Translations under genes and position numbers: made by a program | Notes under the pieces: generated by a model | Told to the model about the DNA's origin: nothing | Database searches by the model: none | The model's input: the letters and a program-made list of their open reading frames with translations, nothing else | Source: Actinopolyspora lacussalsi subsp. righensis | Lineage (GTDB): Bacteria; Actinomycetota; Actinomycetes; Mycobacteriales; Pseudonocardiaceae | NCBI RefSeq assembly: GCF_900116555.1 | Contig: NZ_FPAT01000001.1 | Location: 62,001-126,000 of the forward strand | DNA: 64,000 nt | Direction: 5' to 3' | In this document: positions 56,501 through 64,000 of the stretch, one piece after another | How the letters are laid out: each line of letters begins with the position of its first letter | Numbering within the stretch: position 1 is the first letter of the stretch

Positions 56501-56937
56501 ATGAGTACCGAACAGGAACGAGTGGTCGTCGGGGTGGACGGATCCGCGGGCGCCGCGGAAGCGCTGTCCTGGGCACTGCGTTATGCCTCCAACAGCGGAG
56601 CGGAGGTCACCGCGTTGATCGCCTGGGCACATCCGACCTACTACGGTTTGGGCGCTCCGATCCCGGAAGAGGACTTCGACCAGCGGGCCGAACGGCAGTT
56701 GTCGCGGGCGGTCGCCGACGCCGTCAACCAGCTCGGAGTCGATGTCGGGATACAGCAACGAGTGGTGCGGGGAATTCCCGCGCGAGCCCTGCTGGACGCG
56801 GCTGAGGACGCCGATCTGCTGGTCGTGGGCAGCCGGGGCACGGCGGTTTCGCCGGAGCGTTGCTGGGCTCGGTCGGTCAACACTGCGTGCACCACGCGCC
56901 GTGTCCGGTGGTCGTGGTACGCGAGCGCAGCGAATAG
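56501..56937 (+). pseudogene. Universal stress protein, frameshifted
   Basis: From ATG 56501 the frame is a good USP (VVVGVDGSAGAAEALSWALR, DLLVVGSRG). It then changes frame at a GGGG run at 56834-56838. One extra G would restore GSRGHGGFAGALLGSVGQH and a natural stop at 56937, ending VVVVRERSE. As given, the frame runs on to 57328 with non-homologous residues. A one-base slip in a G run is either a real mutation or a sequencing error. Confidence 0.8.
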
Positions 56938-57155
56938 TGGCCCTGTTGACGCGGTTGTCCGTCACGTTCGCTCGGTGGACCTCTCGCGGATCCTCAACCC
57001 CGGAAGACCGGATATCGAGCAGCGGGTTCACTCACGCACGTTCGGGGAGTTCGGATGCCCGTTCACGACGAATGGGACTGCTCGATCGCTCGTGAAACGA
57101 CATCATGGCCTGGACATGAATCGTCGCCGCGGGCGAATTGGAAGGGTTGGCAGCG

Positions 57156-58061
57156 ATGAGCGCGGAGCGGACCGGCAAGGTCGTCGTCGGATTCGACGAA
57201 CTCGAACACTCACGGCAGACGGTGCGGTGGGCGGCTTTCGAAGCGGCCAGCAGACAGCGGGCGCTGCTGATCGTCCGCGCTATCCCCGTACCGTTGGAAC
57301 AGATCACCCGCATACACCTGCCCAGTGAGGCAGTGGAGTCCGAACCGCTGCGCACCGAATCGGAGAACGAACTCCGGGCCATGGTGGCCGAGTGTCGTGC
57401 GGAACTTCCGCGGCTGGAGATGGAAACCTCGATGCGGATGGGGCACCCGGCCAAGATTCTCGGCGAGGCCGCGGAGGGAGCCGAGATGTTGGTGCTGGGG
57501 CCCCCGGAGCAGACACAGCCCTGGCGTGTGCTGCTCGGCTCCACCTCTGCCGAACTGGTTCGCACCGCCGAGCTTCCCGTGGTGGTGGTGCGGGGCGAGC
57601 GGGAGAACGAACGGATCACCAATAGCCCCACCGAGTTCACCAGAGTGGTGGTGGGTGTCGACGGTTCCCGAGGCAGCCAACGTGCCATCGAGTTCGCCTA
57701 CGAGTTCGCCTTCCGCCACGACGCTGAACTGATCGCCCTGTTGGCGTGGAACGAGATCCGCAAGTACGCCCTGTCCGTCTCCGCACGGCGCAAACTCAAC
57801 TGGGAAGAGGCGCACGAGACCTGTCAACGGGTGCTTTCGGAATCAGTGGCCGGACAACGTGAGAATTATCCGGATGTCGTGCTGCGGAGCGAGGTGGTGA
57901 CCAACGAGGGAGCCGCGGACGCGTTGTTCTCCGCCTCGGAGCAGGCCGATCTGTTGGTCGTGGGCAGCCACGGCAGGGGACCGATCAGATCGAGCCTGCT
58001 CGGCTCGGTCAGCTACGCCGTCGCACACTACGCACAGTGCCCGGTGGCCGTGGTCCACTGA
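57156..58061 (+). CDS. Universal stress protein, two domains, first ATP site degraded
   Basis: The 301-residue protein has two USP folds. The second is normal (VVVGVDGSRGSQRAI; GSHGRGPIRSSLLGS). In the first, the usual VDGS is FDEL and the glycine loop reads LGPPEQTQPWRVLLGSTS, lacking the G-x2-G spacing, so that domain probably does not bind ATP. ATG 57156 follows GGAAGGG by nine bases. Confidence 0.88.
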   Translation: MSAERTGKVVVGFDELEHSRQTVRWAAFEAASRQRALLIVRAIPVPLEQITRIHLPSEAVESEPLRTESENELRAMVAECRAELPRLEMETSMRMGHPAKILGEAAEGAEMLVLGPPEQTQPWRVLLGSTSAELVRTAELPVVVVRGERENERITNSPTEFTRVVVGVDGSRGSQRAIEFAYEFAFRHDAELIALLAWNEIRKYALSVSARRKLNWEEAHETCQRVLSESVAGQRENYPDVVLRSEVVTNEGAADALFSASEQADLLVVGSHGRGPIRSSLLGSVSYAVAHYAQCPVAVVH

Positions 58062-58236
58062 CGTTCGCCCGGGCACCGGTGCGCTGACGGCAATGGGTGC
58101 GGTCGAACGGCACCCCGAGTCACCGCGTTCTCCCTCGAGAACGTCACTCCCCGTGTGCTCCGCTCCCGGCCGGAGCCGGTGGGGCCCACCGTCCGAGCAT
58201 CCGCGGAAACCGAACGGAGCAAGCCCCGCCGCGTCA

Positions 58237-58506
58237 CTAGGTGTGGAAGTAGGCCGGTTCACCGGTGGACTGCTCGACGTCGGCGATGGAATCGTCGAGC
58301 AACTGGTGCGCCAGCTGTGACAGCGCACGCGAGGCGGCGAGTTCGGCGCCGATCCGCGGAATGTTGCTGTCGTGCGGATTGCGGCGGGCCAGGCCGTTGG
58401 CCCGGACCTCCGGCTGGTGCTGCCGGTGCAGTCTGGCCTCGGCGTGTGTTCGGTCCTCGCGTTCGTCGATGAAAATCGTCACCGACCATTCCTCTGTGGC
58501 GATCAT
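58237..58506 (-). CDS. DUF1876 protein, Rv1738-like
   Basis: The 89-residue protein (EEWSVTIFIDEREDRTHAEA, GLARRNPHDSNIPRIGAELA, ALSQLAHQLLDDSI) aligns along its length with M. tuberculosis Rv1738, a strongly DosR-induced protein with a fold like ribosome-hibernation factors. A ribosome-silencing role under stress is therefore plausible. GGAG lies 6-7 bases before ATG 58506. Confidence 0.88.
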   Translation of the reverse strand: MIATEEWSVTIFIDEREDRTHAEARLHRQHQPEVRANGLARRNPHDSNIPRIGAELAASRALSQLAHQLLDDSIADVEQSTGEPAYFHT

Positions 58507-58740
58507 GATTTTCTCCTCTTCGCCCACGAGCACTCGGAACCGCTTCTTTCGAGCCCGTCCGGTGCTGTACGGGTCCCGATGCTGTACGGATCTCGCATCC
58601 GAATCGCCGACATTGTCCGGACGGGAATCATCGGGCTCACATTCGTGCGGCTGCCAGGTGTCCCCATGATGGTGGGCACACCGTTATCACCACAAGTGAT
58701 CGAGTTGTTGGCGGAAAGACCGCACCAATTTTTGCGAATA

Positions 58741-59175
58741 TTACTCACGCACTGCCGGAAGCCCGCGCAGCTGGGTGGCCAGCGCCCAGATCACCACCAC
58801 ATCCACCGCGATGATCAGTACCGACCACAACGGCTGGATCGGGACGAACATGAAATTGCCCAGCGCGCTCAACGCGACGATCACGATACCGGTGACGCGC
58901 GCCCAGCGCTGTTGCGACAGCAGCGCCGCACCGGTGGCTCCGACCAGCAGGCCCAGCGCCACGTGCACCCATCCCCAGGTCGTGATGTTGGCACCGAAGA
59001 AATAACCCCCGGCAACCACGTAGAACGAACTCCGCAGCAGTGCCGTGAGGCCGACGACGACGTGGAAAAGCCCGATGATCACCATCAGCACGCTGGCGAA
59101 CATCTCCACACCGCTGGCCAGGGCTCCGTTGGAACGGTCGACCGGGACTCCGGTCCCGTGCTCGGCGTGTGCCAT
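58741..59175 (-). CDS. Four-helix DUF7144-like membrane protein
   Basis: The 144-residue protein has four hydrophobic helices (FASVLMVIIGLFHVVVGLTA; WGWVHVALGLLVGATGAALL; then two more) and resembles the DUF7144 family, of unknown function. ATG 59175 is chosen; an earlier in-frame ATG at 59190 is possible. It is divergent from the second DUF3040 gene. Confidence 0.78.
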   Translation of the reverse strand: MAHAEHGTGVPVDRSNGALASGVEMFASVLMVIIGLFHVVVGLTALLRSSFYVVAGGYFFGANITTWGWVHVALGLLVGATGAALLSQQRWARVTGIVIVALSALGNFMFVPIQPLWSVLIIAVDVVVIWALATQLRGLPAVRE

Positions 59176-59480
59176 CTGCCAACACCCCATCAAACGTAGC
59201 CGACGATTCGGATCCGTTTCGTCGAGCGGCACCGGCTGAACACCGTTGATCACGAACAACGGAATCGGGCCGATCGACGAGTTCAGCCTAGGCAGGGCAC
59301 ACCGCGCCCCATAGGGCACAAGGTCCCGTGGGAGCGGCGCCGCACGACCGCTGGTATGCGAAGACGTCAACGGCGTGTCGTGACCTCGTCAACCGGGAAC
59401 GAATGACATAAGACCCTTCGGAAGCGCCACCGGCCACGAGGATGCTTGCGGTGACGACACCACGGCCTGGGAGGTGGGCC
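59176..59480. promoter_or_regulatory. Divergent promoter region with DosR-box-like sequences
   Basis: No gene is seen in these 305 bases. GGGCACAAGGTCCC (59314-59327) and ATGACATAAGACCC (59403-59416) each match about 10 of 14 core positions of the mycobacterial DosR box (GGGACTWWAGTCCC). They could bind the DevR-like regulator, but chance similarity is not excluded. Confidence 0.3.
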
Positions 59481-59747
59481 ATGCTCGATCGGTACGAACG
59501 GCGCAGGCTGGACGAGATCGAGCACCAGCTCAGCGGTGACGACCCCCACCTGGCCGAACTCATGAGCAACGAGGGTTCCCGTCGGTCTCGCGGCCTGCGG
59601 TTCAACCTCCGGACGGGGATAATCGTCTTCTCCTACGCGTGCGCGCTGCTGTGCCTGGTGCTCGGTGAAGGAGCGGGCTTCTTCCTCGGGGTCGCGCTCG
59701 CGACCGTGATGATCGGGCTGTACGACTGGACGATGCGTGCCGTTTGA
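59481..59747 (+). CDS. DUF3040 membrane protein, second copy
   Basis: The 88-residue protein (MLDRYERRRLDEIEHQLSG, then helices IIVFSYACALLCLVLGE and FFLGVALATVMIGLYDW) is a paralogue of the DUF3040 protein at 43176-43436. GGGAGGTGGGCC precedes ATG 59481. Role unknown. Confidence 0.85.
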   Translation: MLDRYERRRLDEIEHQLSGDDPHLAELMSNEGSRRSRGLRFNLRTGIIVFSYACALLCLVLGEGAGFFLGVALATVMIGLYDWTMRAV

Positions 59748-59789
59748 ACCGGTGCGGCCCGGCCCGAAACCGGTGTGGCCCGGTTCAAA
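59743..59789. terminator. Hairpin between convergent genes
   Basis: TTTGAACCGG (59743-59752) pairs perfectly with CCGGTTCAAA (59780-59789). The 27-base intervening segment is also GC-rich and can fold. The stem includes the DUF3040 stop codon. Confidence 0.6.
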
Positions 59790-59810
59790 GGCAGGGCCCG
59801 CTCGCTGGGG

Positions 59811-61103
59811 TCAGCCGTGAACCGGCCGCAGCAGCCCCGGCTCCAGCTCGGCCGGTTCGGCGATTCCTGCCAGCGCCATGGTGATATCGAGCTCTGCCAC
59901 CAGGTGTTCGAGCACGGTTCGTACCCCCTCGGCACCTCCCGCGGCCAGCCCGTAGGCATAGGGCCTGCCGATGCCCGCCGCGGTCGCGCCGAGCGCCAGA
60001 GCCTTGCACGCGTCCGCGCCGGTGCGGATCCCGCTGTCGAACAGCACGGGGATCCGGTCGTCGACTTCGGCCACGATGCCGGGCAAGGCGTCCAGCGCCC
60101 CGAGAGCGCCGTCGATCTGACGGCCACCGTGATTGGACACGAGGATGCCGTCCACGCCGGCGTCGAGGGCACGCCGCGCGTCCTCGACGTGCTGCAGCCC
60201 CTTCAACACGATCGGCAGGTTGGTCCGTTGCCGGACGAAGTCGAGCTCGGCCCAGGTCAGCGAGGACCGGGAGAACACGTCCAGGAACGTCTCGACCGCC
60301 GCTCGCGGGTACGGCGAGCGCAGGTTGGCCAGCAGTGAGCCGGGGTGATTGCGGCTCATCGACCACAACGCCCGCAGCGCCTGCGGTGTGGGAGTGGGAG
60401 CGGGGGAACTCGCCGGACGCTCGGCACGTCGTCGTACCAGGGAGGCGAACACGGGGTCAGCGGTGTACTGCGCGATGCCCTGACCGTGTGCGAACGGCAG
60501 GAAACCCGCGTCGAGGTCGCGGGGGCGCCAGCCGAGAACGTGCGTGTCCAGTGTGATCACGATGGCCTCGCAGCCCGACTCCTCGGCACGGCGGAGCATG
60601 CTGGTGACGAGGTCGTCGTCACTGCTCCAGTACAGCTGGAACCAGCGGACTGCGTCCGGGGCGACCTCGGCCACTCGCTCCATCGAGTAGGAGGCCTGGG
60701 TGGACAGCGTCACGGGAACACCGGTGGATGCGGCCGCACGGGCGACCGCGAGGTCACCGTGCCGATGGACGAGTTCCAGCACCCCGATGGGCGAGAGGAA
60801 CAACGGTGCGGGCACCGCACGGCCGAACAGCTCGATTCCGAGATTCCTGCTGGAAACGTCACGAAGCATGCTGGGGACGATCCGGTGGCGCTCGAACGCG
60901 GTCCTGTTGGCCGCGGCGGTACTTTCCGTTCCGGCCGAGCCCTGCAGATAGTTCCAGGCCCGTCGCGAAATCGCCGAACGGGCGGCCAGGCTCAGGCGTC
61001 GCGGATCGACCGGGACCCGGGGTTTGCGGCCGTAAACCCCCTCTCGGTATATGCGCGTCTGGATAGCGCGGCCGATGTTGCCGATGTTGTCCGCCAGTGA
61101 CAT
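59811..61103 (-). CDS. FMN-dependent alpha-hydroxy-acid oxidase, lactate 2-monooxygenase-like
   Basis: The 430-residue protein is of the glycolate/lactate oxidase family: LFLSPIGVLELVH, ITLDTHVLGWRPRDLDAG, LKGLQHVEDARRALDAGVDG, SNHGGRQIDG and LFDSGIRTGADACKALALGA. The GWRPRDL segment and the insert before TADPVF resemble Mycobacterium lactate 2-monooxygenase more than plain lactate dehydrogenase, so it may convert L-lactate to acetate, CO2 and water; other 2-hydroxy acids are possible. GAGGGAAACAC precedes ATG 61103. Confidence 0.87.
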   Translation of the reverse strand: MSLADNIGNIGRAIQTRIYREGVYGRKPRVPVDPRRLSLAARSAISRRAWNYLQGSAGTESTAAANRTAFERHRIVPSMLRDVSSRNLGIELFGRAVPAPLFLSPIGVLELVHRHGDLAVARAAASTGVPVTLSTQASYSMERVAEVAPDAVRWFQLYWSSDDDLVTSMLRRAEESGCEAIVITLDTHVLGWRPRDLDAGFLPFAHGQGIAQYTADPVFASLVRRRAERPASSPAPTPTPQALRALWSMSRNHPGSLLANLRSPYPRAAVETFLDVFSRSSLTWAELDFVRQRTNLPIVLKGLQHVEDARRALDAGVDGILVSNHGGRQIDGALGALDALPGIVAEVDDRIPVLFDSGIRTGADACKALALGATAAGIGRPYAYGLAAGGAEGVRTVLEHLVAELDITMALAGIAEPAELEPGLLRPVHG

Positions 61104-61307
61104 GTGTTTCCCTCAAAGCCGTTCAGCCAACCGACCCCTGTTCCGGGTACCGCAGAAGATAGCCGCGCCGCGGTCGTCCCGGCCACCCCGGAACTCACGG
61201 CCATGTTCGTGGAAAACACGGCGGGGCGGTGTCGCCGGACACCGCCCCGCTCGAACTCGGAGGACGAACCGGTCGAGCTCAGTCGAGAGGGACTGTCGGA
61301 TTCGGAC

Positions 61308-62579
61308 TCACGCCGTGGCCCGCGAGGCCGCCGCGTCGCGACGGTTTCCCGCCATGGTCACGGCGGTGAGGGCGATCAGCGCGATCAGCACACCCGCTGT
61401 CATGGCGATCGCCAGCGCCGAGGCGTCGTTGCCGAGCAGGCCGACGACGGGGGCGGTGAACGCACCGAGGCCGAACTGTCCGGCTCCCAACAGCGCGGCG
61501 GCCGTACCCCCGGAGTCGCCGTGCCGGGAGAGCGCCAGCGCGGGGGCGTTCGGCAGTACGAAGCCGACCGAGCCCAGCACGAACAACAGCGGCACGAAGA
61601 AACCGACTATCCCGCCGAGTCCGGTGGTGGTGAACAGGGTCAGCACGAGCCCGGCCGTCGTGGCCGTGGCCAACGCCCCGAACACGATCTGCTGGGAGGA
61701 GAACTTGCGCAGCAGCACGACGTTGAACTGCGTGGCACCGATGATCATGAGGGCTCCGAGCCCGAAGACCAGGCCGAACTGCTGCTGGTTGAGTCCGAAC
61801 TGCTCCTGCAGCACGAACGAGGCACCGGAGATGTAGGAGAACAACGCGGACATGCCGAGCGCTGCCACCAGCACCATGACCAGGAACTGGCCATCGGTGA
61901 ACAGCTCCCGGTAGGAGCGCATCACCGGTTTTATGCCGCCCTTGTGCCTGCGTTCGGGCGGCAGGCTCTCGCGCAGTGCCAACGAGGCCAGCACCAACAG
62001 CAGGACACCCAGCACGGCCAGCACGGCGAACACACCGCGCCAGGACAACTGCAGCAGGATGATGCCACCCAGGGTCGGCGCCAGGATCGGTGCCGCTCCG
62101 TTGACCAGCATCAGTCGGGACAATGTGGTAGCGGCGGTGCGTCCGGTGAACAGATCGCTCACCGAGGCCAGCGCGACGACCATGGCCGCGGCACCGCCCG
62201 CACCCTGCAGCACCCGAAGAATCCCCAGCACCAGGATGTTCGGGGCGAGCAAGCACAGTAATGAGGCCACGACGTGTAACGAGATTCCCACGATCAGGGG
62301 GGTCCTGCGCCCCACCGCGTCGGAGAACGGCCCCATGAACAGCTGTCCGAGTCCGAGCCCGAGCAGGGTCCCGGTCAGGGTCAGCTGCGTCTGCGAGGAA
62401 CTCGCCCCCAGACTCTCACCGATGTCGGGCAGGGCGGGCAGGTACATGTCGATGGTCAGCGGAACCAGGGCAACCAGGGCGCCCAGTACGAGAATGATCC
62501 GGGTTCTTTCCCACCCGGTGGGTTCACTCACACCCGCCTGGTTCGGGGTGGAAGTGCTGTGCTCTGCGACTCGTTCCAT
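61308..62579 (-). CDS. Bcr/CflA-type drug efflux MFS transporter
   Basis: The 423-residue protein has 12 predicted helices and DHA1/Bcr-CflA signatures: LVPLTIDMYLPALPDIGESL, LGLGLGQLFMGPFSDAVGRR and LQGAGGAAAMVVALASVSDL. It should export antibiotics or other small molecules by proton antiport. ATG 62579 has GGAAGG nine bases upstream and is preferred to the earlier frame start. It is divergent from the SDR gene across 531 bases. Confidence 0.88.
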   Translation of the reverse strand: MERVAEHSTSTPNQAGVSEPTGWERTRIILVLGALVALVPLTIDMYLPALPDIGESLGASSSQTQLTLTGTLLGLGLGQLFMGPFSDAVGRRTPLIVGISLHVVASLLCLLAPNILVLGILRVLQGAGGAAAMVVALASVSDLFTGRTAATTLSRLMLVNGAAPILAPTLGGIILLQLSWRGVFAVLAVLGVLLLVLASLALRESLPPERRHKGGIKPVMRSYRELFTDGQFLVMVLVAALGMSALFSYISGASFVLQEQFGLNQQQFGLVFGLGALMIIGATQFNVVLLRKFSSQQIVFGALATATTAGLVLTLFTTTGLGGIVGFFVPLLFVLGSVGFVLPNAPALALSRHGDSGGTAAALLGAGQFGLGAFTAPVVGLLGNDASALAIAMTAGVLIALIALTAVTMAGNRRDAAASRATA

Positions 62580-63110
62580 CACGACCTTCCGTACAGGGTG
62601 TGAAGATGACAGGACTGCCAACTTCACAGCGAACGTGAAGGAGGTTTTATTCCCGTGGAGCGAAAAGCCTCTCGGGTTTCAGCCGGTCGTACGAACGTGA
62701 TTCGAATCTCCCTGGCAGAACACACGCCACAGCCCAAAAAAGGACACTCCGGATCGCATGTACTCAACAGCGCACCGTGATGTTTCGCTCTGCCGGGTTC
62801 GTTTCACGGCGCCCGTGGAACGTGTCGGCCACCACAAAGCAACGCGAAAACAATTCACAACGTTTCGGGGTGCCGAACCACGGCACCCCGAAATCCCACC
62901 GCTCCATTACCGGACAGCAGCCGTCGAGGAAATTTCCCGCGCACGAAAAACTCGTGAGTACGTCAACCAATCACCGCCGTTGGAACCGGGCCCGCCGCCG
63001 GCACGGGAGGCGAGCGTTTCCCCGCCACGCGGAGCCGTGGTGATCGCACGGCACGACGGACTGGGCTAACGTTCTCCTGGGCAGTCACCGGCGGAAAAAC
63101 CGGAGTTCAC
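62580..63110. other. Divergent intergenic region with an orphan hairpin
   Basis: No coding frame with a ribosome binding site is evident in these 531 bases. The region is AT-richer than its flanks in places (about 62735-62870) and contains the strong hairpin at 62863-62893. Confidence 0.45.
62863..62893. terminator. Orphan terminator-like hairpin
   Basis: A perfect 13-bp stem (TTTCGGGGTGCCG with CGGCACCCCGAAA) and a 5-base loop AACCA stand about 285 bases from the nearest start codon and 218 from the other, with no gene directly before it on either strand. Confidence 0.5.
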
Positions 63111-63818
63111 GTGCAATTGCGGAACAAGAACGTCCTGATAGTAGGAGCGAGCGGGGTGTTGGGTGGCAAGCTCGCCCACAAGCTGCACGAGGCGGGCACC
63201 CGCACCTACCTGGCCGGACGCGACCGGAACGAGCTCGCCACCGTTTCCGAGAAGCTCGACGAAACGCCCTACTCGACCTTCGAAGCGATCGACACCGACT
63301 CCTGTCGCCGAGTGGTCGACACGGCGGCCGAATCCCTGAGCGGACTGGATCTCGTGCTGATCGCCACGGGCGTCGCGGCGTTCGGCCGCACCTCGGACGC
63401 CGAGGACGCGGTGACCGAGCACCTGCTTACCATCAACACGCTCGCGCCCATAGTGCTCGCACGTGCGGCACTTCCCCATCTGGAGCGAAGCGGGGGAACG
63501 TTGGCCGCGCTCTCCGCTATACTGGCCGACCATCCCACGGCGGAGATGGCCGACTACTCGGCCAGCAAGGCGGCACTGTCGGCGTGGCTGACCGCCACCC
63601 GACGGGAAATGCGCGGACGGGGAGTCGACGTGTTCGACATCCGACCACCGCACATGGAAACCGGGCTGGTGGATCGCGCACTGAGCGGAACACCGCCTCG
63701 CATGCCGCCGGCCGCCGACACCGACGAAGTGGTGGAAACCATCGTCTCCGGCATACGCGACAGCGCGCACGAACTGCGCTACGACCTCGAGCAGCGACGG
63801 CTACGGCTGGTCTTCTGA
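63111..63818 (+). CDS. Short-chain dehydrogenase/reductase
   Basis: The 235-residue protein is a classical SDR: VLIVGASGVLGGKLAHKL (cofactor loop), LIATGVAAFG, and the YSASK catalytic motif (DYSASKAALSAW) preceded by a serine in LAALSAIL. It reduces or oxidises a carbonyl or alcohol with NAD(P)H; the substrate is unknown. The start is GTG 63111. Confidence 0.87.
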   Translation: MQLRNKNVLIVGASGVLGGKLAHKLHEAGTRTYLAGRDRNELATVSEKLDETPYSTFEAIDTDSCRRVVDTAAESLSGLDLVLIATGVAAFGRTSDAEDAVTEHLLTINTLAPIVLARAALPHLERSGGTLAALSAILADHPTAEMADYSASKAALSAWLTATRREMRGRGVDVFDIRPPHMETGLVDRALSGTPPRMPPAADTDEVVETIVSGIRDSAHELRYDLEQRRLRLVF

Positions 63819-63944
63819 ACCGACCGCTTCCCGCACAGTGCCCCCGATGTCCCCGGACGGTGGTGTGGCATCTCGGCCGGTTCGGCACCATTGCTAGAGT
63901 AATCATCGATGGGTATCAACGCGAGTGCTCCCTTCTACGTGAGG

Positions 63945-63964
63945 CCCCGCCGCTGACGGCGGGG
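63945..63964 (+). terminator. Hairpin near the window end
   Basis: CCCCGCCG and CGGCGGGG form an 8-bp perfect stem with loop CTGA, 127 bases after the SDR stop. The final 36 bases after it contain no recognisable gene. Confidence 0.5.
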
Positions 63965-64000
63965 AGCTGATCTTCACTTTTCGCAGCTCCGCCGCGCATC

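Overview
The window is chromosomal DNA from a high-GC actinobacterium. WhiB, MurT/GatD, paired XRE(DUF5753)/DUF397 genes, DUF3558 lipoproteins beside an EspG-like gene, DUF3040 proteins, an IdeR-type iron box and a HAIR-type heat-shock operator all occur here. Together they fit the Pseudonocardiales (an Actinopolyspora/Saccharopolyspora-like organism), although no rRNA is present to confirm it. I see no phage, insertion sequence, CRISPR array or rRNA.

Layout. 0-3.3 kb: an acyl-CoA dehydrogenase followed by three decayed genes (TetR remnant, truncated membrane protein, frameshifted CPBP protease). 3.2-12.9 kb: a MurJ-like flippase, a large PAS-GGDEF-EAL-MEDS protein, the lipid II amidation pair gatD/murT, and small or VOC genes. 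13-19.5 kb: a ring-cleavage-type dioxygenase, then a three-gene formate dehydrogenase operon whose catalytic subunit is a selenoprotein with an in-frame UGA and a SECIS hairpin. 19.7-23.7 kb: an accessory type VII secretion island (small acidic helical protein, two tandem DUF3558 lipoproteins, PPE-like protein, EspG-like chaperone). 24-28 kb: an XRE/DUF397 pair, and an MFS efflux pump divergent from its TetR regulator with a palindromic operator between them. 27.9-33.9 kb: the complete selenocysteine system, selD, selC (tRNA-Sec), selA and selB, with two unrelated genes interspersed. 34-40 kb: Ku and a stand-alone LigD polymerase domain (NHEJ) around a Clp ATPase with a HAIR operator, plus a universal stress protein. 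40-47 kb: assorted regulators, oxidoreductases, a siderophore-binding lipoprotein under an IdeR box, and a WhiB protein. 47.8-59.8 kb: an island resembling the mycobacterial DosR dormancy regulon: DevR/DevS two-component pair, CBS protein, Rv1733c-like and Rv1738-like (DUF1876) proteins, five of the window's six universal stress proteins (one frameshifted), a flavin-binding PPOX protein and a secreted GH5 glycosidase. 59.8-64 kb: a lactate 2-monooxygenase-like flavoenzyme, a Bcr/CflA efflux pump and an SDR.

How it fits together. SelD makes selenophosphate, SelA converts Ser-tRNA-Sec to Sec-tRNA-Sec, and SelB delivers it at the UGA of fdhA. The only evident client in the window is the formate dehydrogenase, about 8.5 kb from selD. 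Formate oxidation and the DevRS-type stress island both suit life under low oxygen, but shared regulation is inference only.
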